Shown here piece after piece: positions 26,778 to 34,274 of a stretch of DNA of 52,374 nucleotides. The notes under the pieces were generated by a model. The model saw only the letters and a program-made list of their open reading frames with translations, did no database searches and was not told where the DNA came from. Location of the stretch: the NCBI GenBank assembly GCA_903839035.1, contig CAIMAQ010000097.1:1-52374 (forward strand), given 5' to 3'. The position numbers were made by a program, and so were the translations under genes. Numbering within the stretch: the stretch's first letter is position 1; every line of letters starts with the position of its first letter. This DNA is from an uncultured Opitutia bacterium (GTDB lineage: Bacteria > Verrucomicrobiota > Verrucomicrobiia > Opitutales > Opitutaceae).

Positions 26778-26787
26778 GCGTCCGCCC

Positions 26788-27114
26788 ATGTCCGACCGCC
26801 CGTCCTTTTTCTCCCGCGTGATCCACCTGCCCGTCGCCGGCCTGCTCGGGCTGATCTGGCTCTACCAGCGCACGCTCTCGCCCGTCCTGCCCGTCGTCTT
26901 CGGCCCGGCCTGCGGCTGCCGTTTCTCCCCGACGTGCTCGCACTACGCCGCCGGCGCCATCCGCAACCACGGCGCGTTCCGCGGCGTCTACCTCGCGGCG
27001 CGCCGCCTCGTGAAATGCACGCCGCTCCACCCGGGCGGCTTCGATCCCGTGCCCGCGCCACGCGCCAAATTTTCCTGCCTCAACGTCGCCAAGGCCACTC
27101 CGGCCGAAGGCTGA
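26788..27114 (+). CDS. yidD: Membrane protein insertion efficiency factor
   Basis: 108 residues. The YidD core is plain: [20 protein letters not shown], then [20 protein letters not shown] and [13 protein letters not shown]. The protein is a small membrane-associated factor that supports YidC-dependent insertion. It starts 10 bp after rnpA and ends 24 bp before yidC. Confidence 0.95.
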   Translation: MSDRPSFFSRVIHLPVAGLLGLIWLYQRTLSPVLPVVFGPACGCRFSPTCSHYAAGAIRNHGAFRGVYLAARRLVKCTPLHPGGFDPVPAPRAKFSCLNVAKATPAEG

Positions 27115-27138
27115 CGCCCAACATCCCTCCTCCTTTTC

Positions 27139-28944
27139 ATGGATAAGAAGAACACCACCATCGGCGCCATCTGCATCATCGCCGCGTTCGCCAGCCTTTA
27201 CCTGGGCCAGAAATTCGCCCCGCCGCCGCCCGCCACGCCGCCACCGGTCAGCACCGCGGTGGTGAAAACCGTCAACGCGGCCACCGGCTCCGCCACCGTC
27301 CCCGGCGCTCCCGCCCCCACCACGGCCATCCCCGCGCTCAGCGCCGTCGTGCCGGACGCCCCGGCCGCCGCGGTCACGACCCTCGAGAACGAGTACATCA
27401 CGGTCCACTTCACCAATTTCGGCGGCGCCATCCGTGACATCGCCCTGCGGAAGTTCCCTGCCGAGCTCGGCCACCCGCTGCCCTACGTGTTCAACGCCGT
27501 GCACACCGACCCGATGCTCGGTTTCGTCGATTTTCCCGGCCTCGACCGCAACACCGGCTTCGAACTCGTCTCGGCCAGCGCCACCGAGGTCGTCTACCGC
27601 GCCGTGTTCGCCGGCGAGATCGAGGTCACACGGCACTACTCGCTCGTCGCCACGCCCGACGACACCCACGACCCCTACCAGCTGCGCCACGAAACCACGT
27701 TCCGCAATCTCACCGAAAAGCCCGCCTCGCTCGCGCGCTTCGCCCTCAGCCTCGGCACCACCGCGCCGATCAGCGACAGCGTCTACGGCCAGCTGGTCAC
27801 CACCGGCTACTCCGACGGCAGCAGCCAGACCTTCATCCCGCGCACCAAGCTCGACGGCGGCAGCGGCATCCTCGGCCTCGGGGCGAGCGAGATGAAGCCC
27901 TCCCTGCTCACCAGCAGTGCGATCACCTGGGCCTCCGTGGACAACCAGTTCTTCGTCGGCATCCTCACACCCGACCAGCCCGGCGTCGGTCTCCTCACCA
28001 GCCGCGTCAAACTCCTTCCCGCCGCCCCCGACACGCAGCATAACGCCTTCGGCGTTTCCGGCGCCGCGCAGTTCGACCTCAAGCCGCTGCCCGCCCACGG
28101 CGAGTCCACCCTCGGCCTCAGCTTCTACGTCGGCCCGAAGGAATACCGCCGCCTCTCCAAGTCCGCCATCTTCAAGGCCGACCAGGACAAGGTCATGCAG
28201 TTCGGCTTCTTCAAGTGGTTCAGCCAGCTCCTGCTCACCCTGATGACGTGGGTCCACAGCGGCGTGCCGAACTGGGGCGTCGCCATCATCCTCACCACGC
28301 TGCTGCTCAAGGTCATCTTCCTGCCCTTCACGCTCGCCGCCTCGCGCTCGGCGAAACGCATGCAGAAAATCCAGCCCGAGATGCAGGCCGTCCGCGAGAA
28401 ATTCAAGGACAACCCCCAGAAGCTGCAGTCCGCGACGATGGAGCTGTTCAAGAAGCACAAGGTGAACCCGCTCGGCGGCTGCATCCCCATCCTGATCACG
28501 CTGCCGTTCTTCTTCGGCTTCTTCCAGATGCTGCGCAGCGCCGCGGAACTGCGCTTCCAGCCGTTTCTCTGGGCGCCCGACCTCTCGGTCGCCGACACCG
28601 TCGGCCACGTCTTCGGCGTCCCGATCAACATCATGCCGATCCTCATGGGTGCCACGACCATCATCTCGATGCGCCTCACGCCGCAGCCCTCGGTGGACAA
28701 CGCCCAGGCCAAGATGATCAAGTTCATGCCCTGGATCATGACGCTGCTCTGCTACAGCTTCTCCTGCTCCCTCGCCCTCTACTCCACCGTCAACGGCCTC
28801 TTCACCATCGGCCAGCAGCTCGTCATCAACCGCATGAAGGATGAGGGCGATGTCGCCTCCCCCGCCGGCATGGCCATGGAGGACGCCGCCGCCCTCGCCG
28901 GCAAGCCGATGAAGAACGTCACGCCGAAGAAGCCCAAGCCGTGA
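27139..28944 (+). CDS. yidC: Membrane protein insertase YidC
   Basis: 601 residues, the long Gram-negative form: an N-terminal TM helix (about residues 8-24), a Pro/Ala/Thr-rich linker, the large periplasmic P1 domain (about 75-350), and five C-terminal TM segments starting near FFKWFSQLLLTLMTWVHSGV. The C-terminal domain has KRMQKIQPEMQAVREKFKDN (the cytoplasmic hairpin) and NPLGGCIPILITLPFFFGFF. It inserts and folds inner-membrane proteins with or without SecYEG. The expected mnmE and jag genes do not follow; yebC does. Confidence 0.95.
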   Translation: MDKKNTTIGAICIIAAFASLYLGQKFAPPPPATPPPVSTAVVKTVNAATGSATVPGAPAPTTAIPALSAVVPDAPAAAVTTLENEYITVHFTNFGGAIRDIALRKFPAELGHPLPYVFNAVHTDPMLGFVDFPGLDRNTGFELVSASATEVVYRAVFAGEIEVTRHYSLVATPDDTHDPYQLRHETTFRNLTEKPASLARFALSLGTTAPISDSVYGQLVTTGYSDGSSQTFIPRTKLDGGSGILGLGASEMKPSLLTSSAITWASVDNQFFVGILTPDQPGVGLLTSRVKLLPAAPDTQHNAFGVSGAAQFDLKPLPAHGESTLGLSFYVGPKEYRRLSKSAIFKADQDKVMQFGFFKWFSQLLLTLMTWVHSGVPNWGVAIILTTLLLKVIFLPFTLAASRSAKRMQKIQPEMQAVREKFKDNPQKLQSATMELFKKHKVNPLGGCIPILITLPFFFGFFQMLRSAAELRFQPFLWAPDLSVADTVGHVFGVPINIMPILMGATTIISMRLTPQPSVDNAQAKMIKFMPWIMTLLCYSFSCSLALYSTVNGLFTIGQQLVINRMKDEGDVASPAGMAMEDAAALAGKPMKNVTPKKPKP

Positions 28945-28947
28945 AGC

Positions 28948-29030
28948 AGGCTTAAGTTTTTGAGCGTAAGCCGCCCGCGCCTCTGGCCGTCGCTGCATCC
29001 GTCTTAAGCCTTACCCCTTAAACCTTACAC
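28948..29030. repeat. Facing 9-bp arms plus four tandem 7-mers in front of yebC
   Basis: AGGCTTAAG (28948-28956) faces CTTAAGCCT (29003-29011). The right side continues as tandem 7-mers CTTAAGC, CTTACCC, CTTAAAC, CTTACAC (29003-29030). The last unit ends 6 bases before the yebC ATG, so the repeat occupies the place where a Shine-Dalgarno site would be. Confidence 0.6.
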
Positions 29031-29036
29031 CTCCAG

Positions 29037-29786
29037 ATGGCCGGCCATAACAAGTGGTCCAAAGTCAAACGCGGGAAGGCCGTCACCGACGGCCGCCGCA
29101 GCAAGATTTTCTCCCGCCTCTCGCGCGACATCACCCTCGCCGCCAAGACCGGCGGCGGCGACCCCGATGGCAACGCCCGGCTGCGCACCCTGCTGCTGAA
29201 GGCCCGCGACGCCAACATGCCGGTCGATAACGTTGACCGCGCCGTCAAGAAGGGCACCGGCGAACTGCCCGGGGTCGTTTACGAGGAAATCACCTACGAG
29301 GGCTACGGCCCCGGCGGCGTCGCGTTTGTCGTCAAGGTCATGACCGACAACAAAACCCGCACCGCCCAGGACGTGCGCGCCGCCTTCACCCGCCACGGCG
29401 GCTCGCTCGCCAGCTCCGGCGCGGTCGCGTTCCAGTTCCTCCACGCCGGCCAGTTCCTGCTCACTTCGGACAAGACCACCGAGGAGGCCCTGATGGAAAT
29501 CGCGCTCGAGGCCGGCGCCGACGACGTGCTCACCAGCGACCACGGCTTCGAGGTGCGCTGCAACATCCACGCCTTCGACAAGGTCTCCCACGCCCTCGAG
29601 CAAAAGGGCCTCAAGCCCGACAGCGCCGAAATTGCCTACATCCCCACCACGACCGTGCCGGTGACCGACCCCGCCGTCGCCAAAACCCTCCTCAAGCTCC
29701 ACGACACCCTCGAGGAGAACGACGACGTGCAGGCGGTTTTCTCCAACGAGGAAATGGACGAGGCCGTCAGCGCCGCCGCGCAGTAG
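29037..29786 (+). CDS. yebC: YebC/PmpR family protein
   Basis: 249 residues. The N-terminus MAGHNKWSKVKRGKAV is diagnostic, followed by ARLRTLLLKARDANMPVDNV, a YEGYGPGGVAFVVKVMTDNK block and the C-terminal EENDDVQAVFSNEEMDE. Members were annotated as transcription regulators; recent work links the family to relief of ribosome stalling at proline-rich sequences. The stop codon TAG is part of the REP-like element that follows. Confidence 0.93.
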   Translation: MAGHNKWSKVKRGKAVTDGRRSKIFSRLSRDITLAAKTGGGDPDGNARLRTLLLKARDANMPVDNVDRAVKKGTGELPGVVYEEITYEGYGPGGVAFVVKVMTDNKTRTAQDVRAAFTRHGGSLASSGAVAFQFLHAGQFLLTSDKTTEEALMEIALEAGADDVLTSDHGFEVRCNIHAFDKVSHALEQKGLKPDSAEIAYIPTTTVPVTDPAVAKTLLKLHDTLEENDDVQAVFSNEEMDEAVSAAAQ

Positions 29787-29843
29787 GGCGGGTCTCCGAC
29801 CCGCCATTTCCGATCCCGAGCGGCGGGTCAAAGACCCGCCCTA
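29784..29843. repeat. REPIN-like doublet: two hairpins in inverted order, includes the yebC stop
   Basis: Hairpin one: GGCGGGTC (29787-29794) with GACCCGCC (29798-29805). Hairpin two: GGCGGGTC (29822-29829) with GACCCGCC (29833-29840). The outer ends TAGGGCGGGTC and GACCCGCCCTA pair perfectly over 11 bp, and the left one contains the TAG stop of yebC. Confidence 0.7.
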
Positions 29844-29855
29844 CCCCAAAACCAC

Positions 29856-29870
29856 CTGTCATAATGACAG
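29856..29870 (+). promoter_or_regulatory. 15-bp perfect palindrome upstream of metX
   Basis: CTGTCAT and ATGACAG flank a single A, 49 bp upstream of the metX ATG. It could be a repressor site for the metX-metW operon, or a small hairpin belonging to the adjacent repeat. No SAM riboswitch was recognised here. Confidence 0.4.
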
Positions 29871-29919
29871 CCGGCGCGCTTGTCTCCGGCCCGCCATCCG
29901 CAATCCTTCTCCCTCTCGT

Positions 29920-31104
29920 ATGACCGACCCCGAGGAAAACGAGTCGCCCCACAGTTCTCTCGCGTCCAGCGAGGTGGGCCTCGTCGTGCCGCGAGACTTC
30001 GTTTGCGCGCAGCCCTTCACGTTCAAGAGCGGCCAGACGCTTCCCGGCTTCACCCTGCGCTACGAGACCTACGGCTCGCTCAACGCCACCCGCGACAACG
30101 CCGTCCTCATCTGCCACGCGCTCAGCGGCGACCACCATTGCGCCGGCGCGCATGCGGCTGACGACCGCAAGCCCGGCTGGTGGAACAACCTCATCGGCCC
30201 CGGCAAGGCCGTGGACACCAACCGCTTCTTCGTCGTCTGCGCCAACGTCCTCGGCGGCTGCGTCGGCTCCAGCGGCCCGTCCTCCGTCAACCCCGCCACC
30301 GGCCAGCCGTATGGCATCAGTTTCCCGTTCGTCACCATCCTCGACATGGTGCGCTCGCAAAAACTCCTGCTCGACTACCTCGGCGTCGCCTCCGTCCACG
30401 CTGTCATCGGCGGCTCGATGGGCGGCATGACCGCCCTGTTGTTCGCGATCGAGTTTCCCGCCTTCACCCGCCGCGTGCTCGCCATGGCCACCACGTCGCG
30501 CGAGAGCGCGCAGGCCATCGCCTTCAACGAGGTCGGCCGCCAGGCGATCATGCAGGACCCCGACTGGAACCACGGCGACTATCCCAAGGGTGGCGGCCCG
30601 CGTGTCGGCCTCGCGATCGCACGCATGATGGCGCACATCACGTACGTCTCGGACGCGTCCATGGACCGCAAATTCGGCCGCCGCAAAAAGAACCCCGCCA
30701 ACGGCGAGGCGTACAACTTCGACGTGCAGTTCGAGGTCGAAAGCTACCTGCGCCACCAGGGCCAGGCGTTCATCAACCGCTTCGACGCCAACTCCTACCT
30801 CTACATCACCCGCGCGCTCGACCAGTTCGACCTCGCGCATGCCTACGGTTCGCTCGAGGCCGCCTTCGCACCTGTGCAGGCTGAGTGCCTCGTCGTGGGC
30901 TTCACCAGCGACTGGCTCTTCCCGCCCGAGCAGAACCGCCAGATCGCCCTCGCTCTCCTCCGCGCCGGCAAGTCCGCCAGCTACGCCGAGCTCTCCACCG
31001 ACCTCGGCCACGATTCCTTCCTGCTCGAGTCCGAGGAACTCTACGCCCTGGTCCGCGCCTTCCTCGAGCGCCACGAGTCCGCCGCCGTGGATTTCTCCAT
31101 CTGA
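29920..31104 (+). CDS. metX: Homoserine O-acetyltransferase
   Basis: 394 residues of the alpha/beta-hydrolase acyltransferase family. Nucleophile S166 is in VIGGSMGGMTALLF; the Asp and His of the triad are in the TSDWLFPPEQNRQ and DLGHDSFLLE regions. FTLRYETYGSLNATRDNAVL and GPGKAVDTNRFFVVCANVLG are typical MetX segments. It acylates homoserine, the first dedicated step of methionine synthesis (acetyl rather than succinyl donor is assumed from the family). metW follows 5 bp after the stop. Confidence 0.93.
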   Translation: MTDPEENESPHSSLASSEVGLVVPRDFVCAQPFTFKSGQTLPGFTLRYETYGSLNATRDNAVLICHALSGDHHCAGAHAADDRKPGWWNNLIGPGKAVDTNRFFVVCANVLGGCVGSSGPSSVNPATGQPYGISFPFVTILDMVRSQKLLLDYLGVASVHAVIGGSMGGMTALLFAIEFPAFTRRVLAMATTSRESAQAIAFNEVGRQAIMQDPDWNHGDYPKGGGPRVGLAIARMMAHITYVSDASMDRKFGRRKKNPANGEAYNFDVQFEVESYLRHQGQAFINRFDANSYLYITRALDQFDLAHAYGSLEAAFAPVQAECLVVGFTSDWLFPPEQNRQIALALLRAGKSASYAELSTDLGHDSFLLESEELYALVRAFLERHESAAVDFSI

Positions 31105-31109
31105 ACACC

Positions 31110-31715
31110 ATGACCAAGCTCGTCGAAAAACGCACGGTGGACATGGAGGTGATCGGGGAATGGGTGGACCCCGCCTCGCGGGTCCTCGACCTCGGCTGCG
31201 GCCGGGGCGCGCTGCTGCACTACCTCGTGCAGACCAAGGAGGCCGCCGCCGTGGGCGTGGACCTCGATTTCAAGCGCATCACCGCCTGCGTGGGCCGCGG
31301 CCTGTCCGCCTACCAGGGCGACATGACCGGTTTCATGCGGCAGTTTCCCGACCGGCACTTCGACCGCGTCATCTGCTCGCGCACTGTGCAGGAACTGGAC
31401 GACCCGACGGGCGTCATCCTGGAGGCACTGCGCGTCGGCCGCGCGCTGACGGTCGGATTCGTGAACCACGGCTTTTGGAAAAACCGCGTCGACGCCCTCC
31501 TGCGCGGCCGCAAGGTCCGTAACGACGTCTACACCACCGAGTGGTTCGAGAGCAGCCCGTCGAACCCCGTCACAATCGCCGATTTCGAGCATTTCTGCGC
31601 CGCCAAGGGCATCACCATCACCCGCCGCGCCCACCTGCTCGGCGACTGGCGCACCCCCTGCCCCGCGCTGCCCAATCTCTTCGCCGGCTACGCGCTCTAC
31701 GACCTGGCGCGATAA
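31110..31715 (+). CDS. metW: Methionine biosynthesis protein MetW
   Basis: 201 residues with a class I SAM-dependent methyltransferase fold: SRVLDLGCGRGALLHYLVQ, FDRVICSRTVQELDDP, and the family-specific VGFVNHGFWKNRVDALLRGR. MetW is almost always encoded next to metX and is thought to support or activate the acetyltransferase. The gap of 5 bp to metX confirms the operon. Confidence 0.93.
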   Translation: MTKLVEKRTVDMEVIGEWVDPASRVLDLGCGRGALLHYLVQTKEAAAVGVDLDFKRITACVGRGLSAYQGDMTGFMRQFPDRHFDRVICSRTVQELDDPTGVILEALRVGRALTVGFVNHGFWKNRVDALLRGRKVRNDVYTTEWFESSPSNPVTIADFEHFCAAKGITITRRAHLLGDWRTPCPALPNLFAGYALYDLAR

Positions 31716-31826
31716 GTGGGCGGGCACGTCCCTGTGCCCGGCATGGGAAGGCGTTTTCCGCGCTTTGCCCTGCCCGTCAGTCTACATTGTGCCAGCCCAT
31801 GTCGGCACAGGGACGTGCCCACCCAC
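31716..31826. repeat. REP-like inverted pair, 23-bp arms, starts at the metW stop
   Basis: The left arm (31716-31738) contains GGGCACGTCCCTGTGCC; the right arm (31804-31826) contains GGCACAGGGACGTGCCC. The arms pair at 22 of 23 positions. Each arm also has its own smaller dyad. The left arm begins directly after the metW TAA. Confidence 0.65.
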
Positions 31827-31867
31827 CTTGGCTTACCCTTGCCAGAAGGCCCTCTCCGCCCTCTCCG

Positions 31868-31896
31868 GTCGTTTTCACTTAATAAGTGAAAACGAC
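31868..31896. repeat. 29-bp perfect palindrome, copy 1
   Basis: GTCGTTTTCACTT (31868-31880) and AAGTGAAAACGAC (31884-31896) flank AAT. The same palindrome, with one changed base, is at 41344-41372. It lies 57 bp upstream of the class V aminotransferase gene. Flanking sequence is not shared by the two copies. Confidence 0.75.
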
Positions 31897-31953
31897 ATTG
31901 AGCCCGGCGCGGGTTGAAATTTGCCGGCCGCACCCCATTCTCAACCTCATCCC

Positions 31954-33483
31954 ATGAGCCTCGAGGCCTACTTCGCTCCGTTCCGCGCCAATATCATCGG
32001 CATCAACCAGGACTTCGAGTCGCCCTACGGCCGCCAGCGCATCCTCTACGCCGACTGGACCGCCAGCGGCCGCATGTTCGGCCCAATCGAAAAGATGCTT
32101 AGCGAGGAAATCGCGCCATTCGTCGGCAACACCCACACCGAGACCTCCGTCACCGGCACCACCATGACCCGCGCCTACCATGAAGCGCTGCACATCATCA
32201 AGGACCACGTCCATGCGTCCACCGACGACGCCATCATCTGCTACGGCTCCGGCATGACCAGTGTGGTCAACAAGTTCCAGCGCATCCTCGGCCTGCGCGT
32301 GCACGAGAAATACACCGCGCAGGTGAAACCGCCCGAGGCCGAGCGGCCGATCATTTTCGTCACGCACATGGAGCACCACTCCAACCAGACTTCGTGGATC
32401 GAGAGTGTCGCCGACGTGCGCGTGATCCAGGCCACTGCCGACGGCCTCGTGGACCTCGCGCACCTCGCGGAGCTGCTGGTCCAGTATCGCGACCGCCCGG
32501 TGAAAATCGCCGCCGTCACCAGCTGCTCCAATGTCACCGGCATCATCACTCCCTACCACGCCATCGCCGCCCAGCTGCACCGCGCCGGCGGGCACTGTTT
32601 CGTGGATTTTGCCGCCAGCGCCCCTTACATCACCATCGACATGCACCCGGCGGGCCGGCCCGACCAGTCGCTCGATGCCATCTACTTCTCGCCGCACAAG
32701 TTTCTCGGCGGCCCCGGCACCACCGGCGTGCTGGTCTTCAACAAGCAACTCTACACCAACCGCATTCCCGACAACCCCGGGGGCGGCACCGTCGACTGGA
32801 CCAACCCGTGGGGCGAGCACAAGTACTTCGACGACATCGAGGCGCGCGAGGACGGCGGCACCCCGGGGTTCACCCAGGCTATCCGCACCGCGCTCTGCGT
32901 GCGACTGAAGGAGTCCATGGGCGTCGACCAAATCCTGCAGCGCGAACACGAGCTGATCGATCTCGTCTGGGACCGCCTCGCCGCGATCCCCGGCCTGCAC
33001 CTCCTCGCCGGCCAGCACCGCGACCGGCTCGGGATCATTTCGTTCTACATTGACGACCTGCACTACAACCTCGCCGTGCGCCTGCTGAACGACCGCTACG
33101 GCATCCAGACGCGCGGCGGCTGCTCCTGCGCCGGAACCTACGGCCACATCCTGCTGCAGGTCACACCCGAGCACTCGAAGTCCATCACCGACCAGATCAA
33201 CCGCGGCGACAAAACCGAAAAGCCCGGCTGGGTGCGCCTTTCCTTCCACCCCACCACGACGAACGAAGAAGCCGAGCGCCTGGTCGAGGCCATCACCGCG
33301 CTCACCGCGAACCACCGCACCTGGGCGCAGGACTACACCTACAGTTCAGCCACCAACGAATTTACCCATCGGGTCGAAACCGGCGCCATCGGCCGCCGCG
33401 TGCATGAATGGTTCGACGAGTTTGGCCGCAAGGGCGTCGTCGCCACCGAGTGGGAGCCGATGGGCCTCGGGTATGAGATTTGA
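31954..33483 (+). CDS. Class V aminotransferase / cysteine desulfurase-like PLP enzyme
   Basis: 509 residues, longer than the ~400 of SufS/CsdA. The PLP lysine is K249 in YFSPHKFLGGPGTTGVL. A possible active-site Cys loop RGGCSCAGTYGH follows at about residue 388-399, as in desulfurases. Substrate-binding segments VTHMEHHSNQTSWIE and SNVTGIITPYHAIA resemble the SufS/NifS fold. It may supply persulfide sulfur, which would fit the neighbouring sulfur-related block, but the enzyme could also be a lyase or epimerase of the same superfamily. The last ~90 residues (HRTWAQDYTYSSATNEF...) are an extra domain not found in SufS. Confidence 0.75.
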   Translation: MSLEAYFAPFRANIIGINQDFESPYGRQRILYADWTASGRMFGPIEKMLSEEIAPFVGNTHTETSVTGTTMTRAYHEALHIIKDHVHASTDDAIICYGSGMTSVVNKFQRILGLRVHEKYTAQVKPPEAERPIIFVTHMEHHSNQTSWIESVADVRVIQATADGLVDLAHLAELLVQYRDRPVKIAAVTSCSNVTGIITPYHAIAAQLHRAGGHCFVDFAASAPYITIDMHPAGRPDQSLDAIYFSPHKFLGGPGTTGVLVFNKQLYTNRIPDNPGGGTVDWTNPWGEHKYFDDIEAREDGGTPGFTQAIRTALCVRLKESMGVDQILQREHELIDLVWDRLAAIPGLHLLAGQHRDRLGIISFYIDDLHYNLAVRLLNDRYGIQTRGGCSCAGTYGHILLQVTPEHSKSITDQINRGDKTEKPGWVRLSFHPTTTNEEAERLVEAITALTANHRTWAQDYTYSSATNEFTHRVETGAIGRRVHEWFDEFGRKGVVATEWEPMGLGYEI

Positions 33484-33502
33484 ACCCCGGGTGGGTTCAA
33501 AT
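33478..33502 (+). terminator. Perfect 10-bp hairpin overlapping the stop of the aminotransferase
   Basis: ATTTGAACCC (33478-33487) pairs with GGGTTCAAAT (33493-33502) around CGGGT, and the TGA stop (33481-33483) lies in the left arm. No T tract follows. Confidence 0.5.
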
Positions 33503-33577
33503 CGGAGATGGCAGCTGGGGTCGGTCCAAGTCTGGATCGCATTCCGGGAATTTTCCCCTCTGTTATCTCCCATCTCC

Positions 33578-33594
33578 GGCGCGCTTCGCGCGCC
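33578..33594 (-). terminator. GC hairpin directly after the arsR-type gene
   Basis: GGCGCGC (33578-33584) pairs with GCGCGCC (33588-33594) around TTC, abutting the TAG stop of the regulator gene. CGGAGATGG at 33503-33511 also faces CCATCTCCG at about 33570-33578. Either may serve termination between the two converging genes. Confidence 0.5.
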
Positions 33595-33939
33595 CTATCT
33601 CGCAAACACATCCGACTGCCGGCTGAACTGCTTCTCCAGGCTCCCGCACACCAGCTCACAGAGCTGGAAAATCGACGGGTCGGAAATGGCGTAGAACACC
33701 TGCAGGCCTTCCTTGCGCCGCGTCAGCATGTGCGCCTGCGTCAGCGTCTGCAGGTGACGCGACACGTTCGTCTGCGTCCCGCCGGTCAGCGCCACCAACT
33801 CGTTCACGCTCTTCTCGCCGGCAAACAGCGCGTGGAGCAGCCGCAGCCGCATCGGCTCGGCCAGCACCGAAAACCGCCGGGCAATCAGGGCCATGGCGTC
33901 GGCGGACAGAACGCGGGGAGTTTTTTTCGGGGAGACCAT
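33595..33939 (-). CDS. ArsR/SmtB family transcriptional regulator
   Basis: 114 residues with a winged HTH: RRFSVLAEPMRLRLLHALFA, GEKSVNELVALTGGTQTNVSRHLQTL (recognition helix) and the wing RRKEGLQVFYAISDP. The classic ELCVCD metal site is absent. The only cysteines are C94 and C98 in QLCELVCGS of the C-terminal helix, a spacing that could bind a metal or form a sulfur bridge, as in persulfide-sensing relatives (SqrR/BigR use other positions). It is divergent from the DUF2892-RND-rhodanese block and is its likely repressor. Confidence 0.88.
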   Translation of the reverse strand: MVSPKKTPRVLSADAMALIARRFSVLAEPMRLRLLHALFAGEKSVNELVALTGGTQTNVSRHLQTLTQAHMLTRRKEGLQVFYAISDPSIFQLCELVCGSLEKQFSRQSDVFAR

Positions 33940-33960
33940 TCGTGGCTTGACGATGTCTGT

Positions 33961-33984
33961 TTATATGAGCATACATACATATAA
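33961..33984. promoter_or_regulatory. Candidate ArsR operator, 7-10-7 inverted repeat
   Basis: TTATATG (33961-33967) faces CATATAA (33978-33984) over 10 bases. This AT-rich dyad is in the only short AT-rich stretch between the divergent regulator and DUF2892 genes, 21 bp from the regulator start and 23 bp from the other. ArsR-family operators are imperfect AT-rich dyads of this size. Confidence 0.6.
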
Positions 33985-34007
33985 CGCAAGCTGAAACCCT
34001 CCCCCCT

Positions 34008-34229
34008 ATGAAAATCGACTCCTTCATCCGCGCCATGGCCGGTTCCATTATCCTGCTCAGTCTGGCCCTCGCCCACTTCGTCAGCCCGTGGTGGCTGCTG
34101 CTCACCACCTTCGCCGGCCTCAACCTCCTTCAGTCGGCCTTCACCGGCTTCTGCCCGCCCTCCATAATCCTGTCCAAGCTCGGCTGGCTCGACGCCGACG
34201 GCGTCATCCACTGGGGCGGCAAGCGCTGA
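34008..34229 (+). CDS. DUF2892 (YgaP-like transmembrane) protein, copy a
   Basis: 73 residues. Two hydrophobic helices (IRAMAGSIILLSLALAHFV, and WWLLLTTFAGLNLLQSAFT) are followed by GFCPPSIILSKLG, the DUF2892 signature with one Cys at the membrane face. In E. coli YgaP the same TM unit is fused to a rhodanese domain. It is the first gene of the block controlled by the ArsR-type regulator, and is more distant from the other two DUF2892 genes here. Confidence 0.85.
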   Translation: MKIDSFIRAMAGSIILLSLALAHFVSPWWLLLTTFAGLNLLQSAFTGFCPPSIILSKLGWLDADGVIHWGGKR

Positions 34230-34274
34230 ACCCATCCTGACTTCCGCTTCAGGCGCTCACCCGACTTTCCCCTC

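Noticed and set aside
29844..29919. SAM riboswitch upstream of metX
   Set aside because: The leader is under 80 bases after the repeat and shows no conserved SAM-aptamer core, only a 15-bp palindrome.
33490..33505. tRNA T-arm (GGTTCAAATC)
   Set aside because: The stem bases do not pair as a T-arm, no acceptor or anticodon stem surrounds it, and the sequence is explained by the hairpin at the stop codon.
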